From the NCBI GenBank assembly GCA_017654735.1, contig JADPYG010000093.1:1-64000 (forward strand): 64,000 bases of DNA. Reading direction: 5' to 3'. Below, piece by piece: positions 12,569-21,760 of the stretch. A program made the position numbers and the translations under genes. The stretch's first letter is position 1, and every line of letters starts with the position of its first letter. The notes beneath the pieces are model-generated. The model was not told the origin of the DNA and ran no database searches. It saw only the letters and a list, made by a program, of their open reading frames with translations. Origin of the DNA: Vishniacozyma victoriae. Its lineage: Eukaryota; Basidiomycota; Tremellomycetes; Tremellales; Bulleribasidiaceae.

Positions 12569-14585
12569 ATGGCGCCCCTCGATCGATCTTTCTCCCTGCC
12601 CGTCTCTTTGTCCGACCGTGTCTCTCGTCTTAAAGTGTTTTCGGGGAATGCTGGCAAAGACGAGGTAAGTTTTTAAATGCAAGAGCGCTCAGCTAATCTC
12701 TAGGTAAGCGACAAGAATCTGAGAAGAATCCCTACTTTGAATACTGTACAAGAGGGTGAACCCGCCACAGGGGATACTGCAGACAAGATGGCGAGCGCTT
12801 CTTCATTTGCCAAGTGGGGCAAGAAGAAGCTGGGTCTCAAGAAGTCTAGAGTAGAAAGAAGGGGCTCGGAAGAACACACCCCGGATCTAGTCGATGTGGA
12901 AGAGGAGAGCGGCGCTGGAATCAATAGGAGTGAATCGCTGACACAGTTTTCCACCATTTCAAACGATCCCGACTCCCCTACAACACCACCTTCTCCCAAT
13001 GTCCCCCTTTCACCTATCACCCGCACCGATTCTTACGACGACCAGGCTTCGAACCTCATCTTGGGAGCAATGTCTAGAGGAAGAAAGAGTCGGACCGGAT
13101 CGGACGGAACGGCAGGAGCGCTCGCAGCTATCGGTCTAAAGGGAGCCGGCATCACCAGTCCCATAGCTTCTTCGCGACCGGAAACAGTTCAAAAGTCAAA
13201 ACCCGTCGGAGGATCTTCCATTCCCAAGGCGCGAGCACCGAGTCCATTCTTTCGAGCCCGGAAACATCGAGAGAAACAACGAGCAAGAGACGTCAGTCCC
13301 GAGGTCGGCGCATTGGAAAAGGACGTTGCCAGCGAGAGTGATGGTGAATCGATCGCTGCGCGCTCTTATCGCCCTTCAAATTCAGCCTGGACCGACGACG
13401 AGGACGGCGAGACGGAGCCAGAAGTAGACAGCGAGGATGACATGGAAGAGCTAGATTCGGACGAGCTGGAACTTATCGACGAGGATGGTGGAGTCAAGTT
13501 TGATGACGAGACTGTTCACAACACTGAGGCCAATGCAGTCTACTATCAAGGTGGTCAGGCACCTCCAGAGGCAGGACAGGCAGAGGCGGAACTGGAAGCA
13601 GATGAAGGACCTCTGGACAAATACGGCGAGGACGTCGAGCAAGATGTTTTGGGCGAAGGTCCCAATGTCGTCGTTCCGCCCGAACCCATGTTTGCTTCTG
13701 CATTCAACGTCAAGAAGCGCAGAACACTCGACTCTGGCCTGGAACTGGTCACTTCGAGACCCAGTTATGCTCGAGACCGATGTACGATCAACCTTACGCA
13801 TGGTGACCCCGACGCATCGCTTGAAGAGAGCAATAAACGACTTAATCGATATGTAGTTCTCAGCGATCTATCAGAGGAATCCAAGTATGCTGTAGAGTGG
13901 GCGATCGGTACGGTCGCTCGAGACGGTGACGAGGTCTTTCTTATCTCGGTCAAGGAAGACGAGTCAAAGGGTAAGGTCGCCCAGAACGAATGTCGCTAAT
14001 GGATAGTCGATCCTAAAACATGGTCAGACTCGGACAAGGGCCAAAAAGTCAAGAACCAACGAGAGCGACAGCAGATGGCGTTGCTGTTGACCAAACAAGT
14101 CACGAGTCTGTTGCAGCGAACGAAATTGAACATCACGGTCACTTGCCAATTTTTGCATGCCAAGAACGCACGACATATGTTACTTGGTAAGTAGCTTCCC
14201 GAACGTGGGCTCTCGGCTGACATTGCAGATCTCATCGATTTCCTCGAGCCTACGATGGTGATTGTTGGATCTAGAGGTCTTGGTAAACTCAAGGGTATCC
14301 TGCTAGGTTCAACTTCGCATTACCTCGTCCAAAAGTCATCAGTCCCCGTCATGGTGAGTCTGTAACCAAGCTCTGTAAACTGATAGATAGGTCGCTCGAC
14401 GCCGTCTACAGAGACCTCTGCGCAAGACTGATCCCGCCAACCTTCGACATTCGCCCCGTGTCAAATTGGCATCAGCTAGTATCGAAAAGGCAGCTAGTAG
14501 TAAACAGGAAGATGAGATTGTGGACGTTGCAGAGGCAGAGGAAGGAGGTCAGACTGCTGGGGCCAGTGAGGGCAAGGATCAGTGA
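12569..14585 (+). CDS. Universal stress protein (UspA) domain with long disordered N-terminus
   Basis: The protein starts MAPLDRSFSLPVSLSDRVSR and has roughly 370 residues of low-complexity sequence: Ser/Pro-rich first, then strongly acidic (DDMEELDSDELELIDEDGG). The C-terminal Usp domain begins at RYVVLSDLSEESKYAVEWAI around 13850 and ends with GSRGLGKLKGILLGSTSHYL near 14268-14330. That fits the ATP-binding Usp signature G-2x-G-9x-G(S/T), so this is probably an ATP-binding type. The domain is split by three short introns. A basic/acidic tail ends EGKDQ. Fungal Usp proteins often carry such extensions; the substrate or process is unknown. Confidence 0.82.
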
Positions 14586-15004
14586 GAGGCACGGCGTTGT
14601 ATCGTTGTATTGCATATTGCATATAGTAGATAGTAGCTAGAGGTTGCTGACGTGTGATGCATGCATCCTAGCTCAGAAGTGTTGAATCGATCGAAAACGG
14701 TCAAGATCGGCGATGAGGGGGTTTAGCCCGGTAATCAAGAGATAAGATACACTTTTGTGCCGTCATACAAACTAGGGGATCCCGATCGTGATTCCAGCTC
14801 GATCCAAGATGAGACATGATGAGCTTAGTCTAAGGAACATGAACAATCCAGTCAACTGGTACGTCATACACGAGCATCACGTCAACAGAAGGCAGCATGG
14901 GTATATATATATATGTGTCTCGAGATTGACAACACCTCTTCACCAAACAACATCACTCCCCGATAACCACAACTAAACCCAACACCCGTTCCTAAATCAA
15001 CAAC
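14586..15004. promoter_or_regulatory. Promoter region with strong TATA box at 14902-14914
   Basis: A pure TATATATATATAT run lies at 14902-14914, about 90 bp before the start codon of the small acidic protein gene. Downstream the leader is CA-rich and unstructured (AACAACAT, ACCACAAC), a pattern common for highly translated fungal mRNAs. Together they suggest a strong or stress-inducible promoter; this is inference. Confidence 0.6.
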
Positions 15005-15335
15005 ATGTCTGACGATAAAGAGTTCATCTCCACCGACAACCGAGCCGAGCAGGGCGATCTCCTCGACTACGAGAGCAACGTTGATGCTACCAAGGAGGAT
15101 CAGGCTGCTGCCAAGAGTGAGGAGACTGGACAGGTTTCCAAAGGTGAGTCTGGTTCAACGCAATCTAACTCACGCTGATTTCGCAGACGAGGTCGCGGAC
15201 TTGAAGGACACTATCGGAGGTGGAGAGGTCTTGAACGAGTCCGAGGGTTACACTCGATCATCCAACAAGGACGCACACCCCATGAAGGGCGAGGAGGAGT
15301 TGGACGCCAAGATTGATGCTGCCACCGAGGCATAA
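15005..15335 (+). CDS. 95-residue highly charged hydrophilic protein, unknown function
   Basis: Two exons (15005-15143 and 15187-15335) joined across an intron ending CTGATTTCGCAG give a 95-residue protein, MSDDKEFISTDNRAEQGD to DAKIDAATEA. It is rich in Asp, Glu, Lys and Ala, lacks cysteine and tryptophan, has almost no hydrophobic core, and should be disordered. It has the look of small fungal stress or LEA-like hydrophilins, but I recognise no motif. The strong TATA box and CA-rich leader suggest abundant expression. It is convergent with the ORMDL gene, whose stop lies 75 bp away. Confidence 0.75.
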
Positions 15336-15409
15336 GGGAAAGCTGGGGACAGGACCGTATTATAGCAGAAACAAGTCATGTATAATATAATCACATCATC
15401 TAATTAACG

Positions 15410-16445
15410 TCACTTGATCTTTGGAGGTGTTGCTGGCCTGGAAGGCATGGGAGTTGGTGCAACCTCGGTCGCTGATGGAAAGAGCTGGAAACGCAGTCTG
15501 TGGAGCTGTTTCGTCAGCTCAAAGCCCTGAGCTCTGCATTGGAAGCCACCAGACTCACGCTAGGTAGCTTGGGGAACAAGACACAAACTAGCGCAGCAAA
15601 GTTGAGTGCAAACAACCGCCAGTCGTATCGAGTGTAGTGTGTCGAGATGAGGAATCTGAAGGTTAGCCAAACACCACGGGCTCGGTTCGCTGACTTACAG
15701 TCCGATAGGTACACTGGTCAACCACTTTTTGGCTGGTGTGTATTGAGCTCCCGAATCTATCTGCTCCCATAATGTCAAATCGTCAAAGGCGCCGCTGGTC
15801 GTCATACTGTCGTCAGCGAAGCCCATCAATCGGTTACGCACGCTTGCTCAAATGGCACACCTGTGACGTGGTGGAACATGAGAAAAGATACCTATACATC
15901 AGCGTGTCCGACGGCAAAAGACAAGGTGACTCACCGCCATGTACCCCAGATTCGTCACCGTCCAACTGAGATCTTGCGTCATACCTGGTAGGGCGCCTAC
16001 GAGGACTTTGCCCAGGAGGATCAACATAGGGTGTATGATCCATGAACCTTGCTTGTCAGCTAGACTACAACCGATATAGGGTGGACTCACCTGGTGCATT
16101 GACCCAATTGGCATTCTCGTTGGTTCCAACACCCATTCTATCCACCACGTTCTCTGGCTCATCCCCACCGACTTCCGTGACCGTCATAAGACTCGAACTC
16201 CTAGCTCGTCCCTTGGACACCGGAGTCTGTTGGAGAGTGGCGTGGGAAGTAGAAGGACTGGTGCGTTGAACAGCCGAAGAAGAGTGGGACCGCATGTATG
16301 CTGACCGCGCAGGTTTCATTTGAGAACTTTCGAGAGACGGCATCATGTTGGAAAAGTCTACGGCGACACCTTCTCGTATAGGTTGAGAGACGGATCGAGC
16401 CCTTGTGGGGGAAGCTGGTACACCGAGAGTAGACGCTGGGGACAT
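15410..16445 (-). CDS. ORM1: ORMDL/Orm family regulator of sphingolipid synthesis
   Basis: ER membrane protein that restrains serine palmitoyltransferase. Exons join to give the family core: NWVNAPG-SWIIHPMLILLGKVLVG, then ALPGMTQDLSWTVTNLGYMA, FHHVTGVPFE, DDLTLWEQIDSGAQYTPAKK, FLISTHYTRYDWRLFALNFA and FPKLPSLHRLRF. These match the conserved Orm order. The N-terminus (about 115 residues, Ser-rich) is longer than in ORMDL1-3 and resembles yeast Orm1/2, which are phosphorylated there. It contains two RxRxxS motifs. The tail after the last helix, ending PSRPATPPKIK, is Pro-rich. Introns are about 40 nt. It is divergent from the PPR gene. Confidence 0.93.
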
Positions 16446-16827
16446 GGATTGACTAAAGTGTAAGGTGCGAAAGGCGTAGCAAAAGTTCTGGGAGTAGTAG
16501 AGGTGTTCCTGGTGAACGTTGTGGGTAGGGATTTTTGCGGGATCGCTGGCGGTTTGATGATCAAGAGGTAGAGAATGACTATCTGTATTATACAGAGCCT
16601 AATGAGGGCTGCTGACCTGAATAAGAAAAGGGTTGTATGATGATGAAAGGTATAAGGGGGATTAGGTGGATTAGGTGGAAGGAAGGTGTGACGAGTAATG
16701 AGCCGCGTAGTACTGCCAAGAATGCCACGTCATACTCATTTCAGTTTAACCGGTATTTATCAACCTCGAATTCAAACCATCTCAGTCTACCCAAAAGTTC
16801 ATACAATATATCATATACCTATACGCT
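16446..16827. promoter_or_regulatory. Divergent promoter between ORM and PPR genes
   Basis: About 380 bp between divergent start codons. An AT-rich patch with TATCATATACC lies just before the PPR start (about 16809). No repeated operator or longer ORF stands out. Confidence 0.35.
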
Positions 16828-18855
16828 ATGCTCAAACGATTGGCTAGGCAGTCAAGCCGTCCAATCATAGCGGCATGTGAAGCGTCCTCTTCCAAAGCTC
16901 CACGTAGGTCCCAAAGGTCGTCGACAAAGCTGACGATTAGGTCGACATGCTTCGACCGAGCCTACATCTCAGCGTCCGATGGAGGACCCCAGCGAACCCG
17001 TTGCAGCGCAATTGACCGAGCTCGTCAATACCCTGTCATTGCTCAAGGAACAATCTCGGAGACCCGCGCCTTCTGCGTACTTTGATCTCATCCAGCTTGC
17101 TAGTCAATTCGACAACTTTCGTAGTGTGCCCATTCAACAAGGCGCAAAACCATCGACAAACATCCCGCACGAGTCACTCGGATGGAGTCTTACCTCGGCA
17201 GCTTTGGCAGATGCAGAAGCAGGAAATGTAGAATTACCCCCGGACGTATATGATGTGGTCGCCAGCGTGAGTCTCTTGTCCTCCCTTTTCTCTTGGTAGG
17301 AACTGATCCTGCAGTTTACTGGCACCTACCCCGGCCTACTACCTCACATACTCCGCATACTCCCTCCCAACTACCGCAATTCGGACGCCTTTCTCTCACG
17401 CCTATGCCGTATGGCTATACACGATAGCAATCTCGAACAGCTCCTGCTCGTGCTCAATGAAATGTGGGATAGAGGAGCGAAACCGAGTATAGCCATTATT
17501 ACACATGGAATACGTCTGGCGTGTGACAATGCGTTACCTCGAATCGCTGCCGATCTCGCACAAGAGTACGATAAAGAGTTCGAGTCCGGCACAAAGGTGC
17601 CAAATGCTAGTTGGGTCAGGATATTAATGTCGAGCGCCGAAAACAGTTATGTGAGTTCACCTCAATTTCCATCGCTAATGAACAGTCTGAAGGCGTTGAA
17701 CTTGCATGGCAACATACGGTCGTGGCTCGCCATTATACTCCCGATGAAGGGTTACTTGCAAACGTGCTCAATGTCGCTGCTCGTACCGGAAACCCCGATA
17801 TGGTTACTCGAGTTTTGGATATTCTACCGGTCCTGTCTGTTCAGCCGGAAGAATACCATCTAGTCGCACTCATGGAGGCATACGTCAAGGCTGGAAAGGT
17901 GCCCCAGGCCTTGCAGGTTCTGTCCATGGTCCGCTCTGTCGGTCTCGCACCTACCCGCAACACTGCTCAGCCGATCTTGGATGTTCTTACCACACCCGAA
18001 TTGGTCGATCAGGCATTCTTTGCTCTAGAAGACATGAAGGCTCAGGGTCAAACGATCGACATCACCGCATTCAACGTCTTGATCGAAGCATCCAGTCGGC
18101 TGGAGGACGTTCAGCGAGTACGCGCGACCCAAATGGCCGCTCCCGACCTAGGCGTCGTTCCCGACATCGACACCTTTAACTCTGCTCTTGCCGTTTGTAT
18201 ACCTGCCAAGCATCGAGCCCTCGGCGATACTATTATGGAAGAGATGAAACAAGCAGGCATCTCGCCAAATGGCCAGACGTATCACAACATGATCCTCATT
18301 TGCCTGACTCAGGCGAAATACGACGACGCATTCTTTTACCTCGAAACATCCAAATCGGAAGGTTTCAAACCACAGGCCGAGGCGTATCGTCAACTCGCCA
18401 TGAGGTGTTCGTCATCGAGTGATGGTCGAGCGAAAATGGTCATAGCCGAGATGGAGTCGCTTGGATACAAGATGGAGTTTCCCAGGGAACATCAGAGGGG
18501 TAGCGAGGCTGGGGAGAGAGGGGGACGTAGAGAGTTTGGAGAGCGTCGAGGAAATACCGGGCGTGGAGCATCTGGTATTCGAAGGGAAGGAGGTGGCCGC
18601 GGGGCTGGTGTTAGCAATCGCTTCGTTGCTGGTGCGCGGAGAGAGGGTGGTCCTCGCGAGGAGGGTCTTGCACGTAGAGAGGGCGGTCCACGTATGGGCG
18701 GGGCTCAACCTCGAGAAGGTGGGCAGCGTAGAGAGGGTGGTCCAAGGGGAGAAGGAGGTCCTCGTGCGGAGTCTCGCCAGCGTAATGAAGGTAATGGCCA
18801 GAGACGTCGTACGGACGGTGGTAGTGGTAGCACAGAGCCCACGGCACCTACATAG
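16828..18855 (+). CDS. Mitochondrial pentatricopeptide-repeat protein with Arg/Gly-rich tail
   Basis: Predicted organellar RNA-binding protein. The start MLKRLARQSSRPIIAACEAS is an amphipathic, basic presequence. A 37-nt intron (16904-16940) joins it in frame to RRHASTEPTSQRPMEDPSEP, which supports this start over the internal Met at 16979. PPR-like helices follow, clearest at about 17850-18420: YHLVALMEAYVKAGKVPQAL, DITAFNVLIEASSRLEDVQR, DIDTFNSALAVC and NGQTYHNMILICL. The last 120 or so residues are low-complexity Arg/Gly/Glu with repeated REGGPR units and no stop until 18853-18855. The RNA target is unknown. PPR domain confident, mitochondrial targeting likely. Confidence 0.85.
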
Positions 18856-19003
18856 TGTGCTCTATAAATGCATGACCATATGTATATAGCAGTGACGGAA
18901 GCAATTATTCGAGACTTGTGATCAGATGATGAATGCTGAAATCTGTCTCTCCTATGAACCATACAGTACTGCTACACTACAAAGTTCAACACTAGACATC
19001 AGA

Positions 19004-19676
19004 ATGGAGTAAGTCGGTCCCTGCCTTGGTCGCATAGCGTGAATGTACTGACTCGCAGATCTCTCGATCCAGAATGTACACCGCTAAAGCACCGATACGA
19101 CTCTTGCTTCAATCTCTGGTTTGAAGGATATTTACAACCAGCCCTCGACTCCCGCTCGACCGAGATCCTCAGCTCTCGTCTACAGTCATCATCCACCCCT
19201 TCATCATCGTCGACACCATCTCCCAATACATCTTTGTTGCCAGAAGCCGTGACGCCAGAAACGGAACCCGAATTAACACTGCGCAAACCGCTCATTACCA
19301 GTTGGGCAAATGCTTTTCCAAAGCGTACACGACCAATCATTGGCGATGCACCGCTAGAAGACACGATAGACTCCTCAATCAGCAATGCAGTACCTGAATT
19401 ACAACGAAGCTCGTACAAAATTGATACGCGTGGAAAGACGAGAGCGCAGATCAAGGCGGAAGAGTATGAAAAGGCTTGTGGGGAACCATGGCGTTTGTAT
19501 CAGTCGTGTCTGAAGGTATGTCTTCGATCTGAGGCATAGCTGATGAACAGAAAGCGATTACACAAAATACAAGTCTGTCGACTTTGCTGGAACAGGCGAG
19601 GGATGAACATCCGTTAGCGAGTCAGGAGGGATTGGCTGGGACAGCATGGGATCCGGAGCAGCGGGAGAAGTCGTAG
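19004..19676 (+). CDS. MDM35: Mdm35/TRIAP1 family twin CX9C intermembrane-space protein
   Basis: Partner of Ups/PRELI lipid-transfer proteins in the mitochondrial intermembrane space. Exon 1 is only five bases (ATGGA); an intron (19009-19058) joins it to give MESLDPECTPLKHRYDSCFN, containing the first CX9C pair (Cys8, Cys18). The second pair (Cys142, Cys152) is in ACGEPWRLYQSC, followed across an intron by KAITQNTSLSTLLEQAR. Yeast Mdm35 and human TRIAP1 are about 80 residues with a short turn between the two helices. Here the product is 195 residues with about 120 Ser/Thr/Pro-rich residues inserted between them. Family call is firm because of the CTPLKHRYDSCFN and LLEQAR signatures. Confidence 0.88.
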
Positions 19677-20046
19677 TACAGATTAGCTCCCCTGCCAACT
19701 CCCCTGCCAATGTATTGCCGGATCCTGTCGTTTGGCGTTACATGTCTTGTCATTTAGTCGCCGTGGGCAGTCACAGCCCGTCATACAGCGCGTTACCCAA
19801 AACATCAGCTGATTGTTGGAAACACTTGATTTCGTTCCTCACCACACTTGTAGAGGCTGGCATGGCATGTGAGCTGCACTGATGCGGCATAAGTCAGCCT
19901 TGAGAGTCCCCTGGAGATCTGCTACCCATCAAAAGATGTCTGAAGGCTTTCCAAAGGAACACCGGACATAGCCGGTCCGCCATCGTGTCGCGATAGATAG
20001 CGCGACCTGTTGTTCTTTATATACATCTACATCTTCAATCAGCAGC
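19677..20046. other. Intergenic region carrying copies of a dispersed repeat
   Basis: About 370 bp between MDM35 and the SLC35F6-like gene. Just after the MDM35 stop, 19683-19708 holds two adjacent copies of the CTCCCCTGCCAA motif seen elsewhere in the window. An AT-rich TTTATATAC at about 20018 could be the TATA element of the transporter. An ORF at 19646-19882 lacks a domain and is not called. Confidence 0.5.
19683..19708. repeat. Dispersed GCTCCCCTGC-core repeat, two adjacent copies
   Basis: Two head-to-tail copies of CTCCCCTGCCAA (first core GCTCCCCTGC at 19686-19695), in the 3' flank of MDM35. The first copy, with its flank ATTAGCTCCCCTGCCAAC, is the reverse complement of the element in the intron at 20077-20095. 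Confidence 0.7.
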
Positions 20047-21613
20047 ATGACAGGTGAGCTATTTGCCACGCAGGAAGTTGGCAGGGGAGCTAATCTCGTC
20101 AGGCCGCGTAACCACTCTGGTGGTGGGCATGTTCCTCACCGGATGCGCAAACTCTCTATTGTAAGCTTCCACTACGAGTATCGTTGACTCCAGATCAAAG
20201 TACCAAGATATGCAGTGTGTCGAGGGATGTCAACTTGGAGAACAAAGGCTCGACTTTGAACAACCTGTACGTCTCGTTTGTCGAGTTGAATCAAGCTGAT
20301 GGGCAGGTCTGGCAGACTTTGAAGTAGGTGTCCTATTGATCGGGGAGCTGATGGCAGCATGTTCGTTGGCGAGTTCCTCTGCTGTGTACCGCTGTTGTGG
20401 TCGCACTTTTCGCGGTCGTCAAAGGGTGACCCAAGCGTGGCTAGTCTATTGAACAAGATAGGGCTTGGCAAATCATCGGATGAAGGGTACTCTCGGATCG
20501 CTCAGACCGAAGGTGACGAGGCGGAAGATGTCGACAGGCTAGAGCTGGACAACGCATTGACAGGCTGGCGGATGATGTGGATGTGGTTTCCTGCTTTCTT
20601 TGATAGTGAGTCTCCCTACCACGATGAAGCTGACCACAGTCTGCGGGACCACTCTAATGAATGTCGGACTCATCCTCACCCCTGTATCGATCTACCAGAT
20701 GTCTCGAGGTGCTCTCGTCCTCTGGGTCGGCATCCTATCAGTCATGTTCCTCCGACGGCACCTCTACCTCTACCAGTGGACTTCCTTGTGCATCGTTGTC
20801 CTTGGCGTCTGCCTTGTAGGTCTTTCTGGAAGTCTAGTCAAGAAGAGCGTCAACGAGGGACCGCTAGAGGGATTGATCCGGATCGCAACGAGCGATGATG
20901 ATCCTGCCAAGGTGGCTTTGGGGGTTGTCCTCATTCTCTTCGCCCAGAACTTTACCGCTTGTCAATATGTCGTCGAAGAAAAGATCATGACACGATACAA
21001 AGTCGAGCCTCTCGTGAGTACTGCTGCAAGTCCAAGAGCTGATAACAGGCGGCTGTGACTTTGGAAGGGTTCTTTGGTCTTGTCACCACCCTGATCGCCA
21101 TGCCCTTCCTCCACTACTTTTTCAAGGATCGATCTCCCTACTTCGACATGCCCCGAGGCTGGCACCAAATCATTTCGAATCCCACCGTCATGTGGCTTTC
21201 ATTCGCAATTTGCCTTAGTATTGGAAGTTTCAATTACTTTGGCCTGAGTGTCACTAGTCGAGTATCAGCTACGACAAGAAGTACGATCGATACCTGTCGA
21301 ACGCTCGGGATCTGGATCGTCAGTCTCGGACTAGGGTGGGAGAGATTAGTATGGCCAATCTCGTTGCTGCAGGTCGCTGGATTTGCTATGCTAGTGTAAG
21401 TCGCCAAGCTCCTCGCAACGACTGATCGTCAGATACGGTACCTTTGTCTTTAACGGTCTGGTGTCGCCCCTGTGTTTTGCTCCACCCGCAGCTGTTCAGC
21501 TACCAAACGAGCCAGAACTGGAGGCAAGCGCTTCGGCACCAGCAGCAGGTGCTCAAGCCAGAGGAGGTTACGATGTATTGCCAACCGAGGATACTCCTTC
21601 CAGGCGAGATTAG
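20047..21613 (+). CDS. SLC35F6-like drug/metabolite-type membrane transporter
   Basis: Multi-pass transporter of the DMT superfamily, closest in layout to SLC35F6. Exon 1 is seven bases (ATGACAG); an intron (20054-20102) leads into RVTTLVVGMFLTGCANSLLS. Further exons give FVGEFLCCVPLLW, ICGTTLMNVGLILTPVSIYQ, MSRGALVLWVGILSVMFLRR, VALGVVLILFAQNFTACQYV and a C-terminal helix pair ending YGTFVFNGLVSP. That makes about ten membrane segments. A charged loop lies after the second helix and a short hydrophilic tail ends PSRRD. Substrate unknown; Golgi, endosome or lysosome location is typical of the family. It converges with the YTH gene, stops 148 bp apart. Confidence 0.8.
20077..20102 (+). repeat. 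Dispersed repeat forming the 3' end of intron 1 of the SLC35F6-like gene
   Basis: GTTGGCAGGGGAGCTAATC at 20077-20095 is the complement of the element at 19683. It supplies the likely branch site CTAAT (20090-20094), eight bases before the AG acceptor ending at 20102. The same arrangement recurs at 27343-27368 in an unrelated gene. Confidence 0.7.
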
Positions 21614-21760
21614 TGGCAACGCAAGTAGGAATTGGACAAGATGCATCGTGTATTGTATACAGTTACAGGGGAATCTGTGCAGGAGCTGGCATGGGAGGTA
21701 ATCTGCAAGACTAGTAGTAAACAACATCGTGTATGGGTTATTATAAGCTAGTGGACTTTT

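Noticed and set aside
12256..12633. 125-codon plus-strand ORF
   Set aside because: Pyrimidine-rich leader sequence; it overlaps the start of the Usp gene in another frame and has no domain.
13451..13801. 116-codon minus-strand ORF
   Set aside because: Antisense shadow of the acidic region of the Usp protein.
18461..18889. 142-codon plus-strand ORF
   Set aside because: Alternate-frame shadow of the repetitive PPR-protein tail.
19646..19882. 78-codon ORF after MDM35
   Set aside because: Overlaps the MDM35 end and passes through dispersed repeat sequence; no domain.
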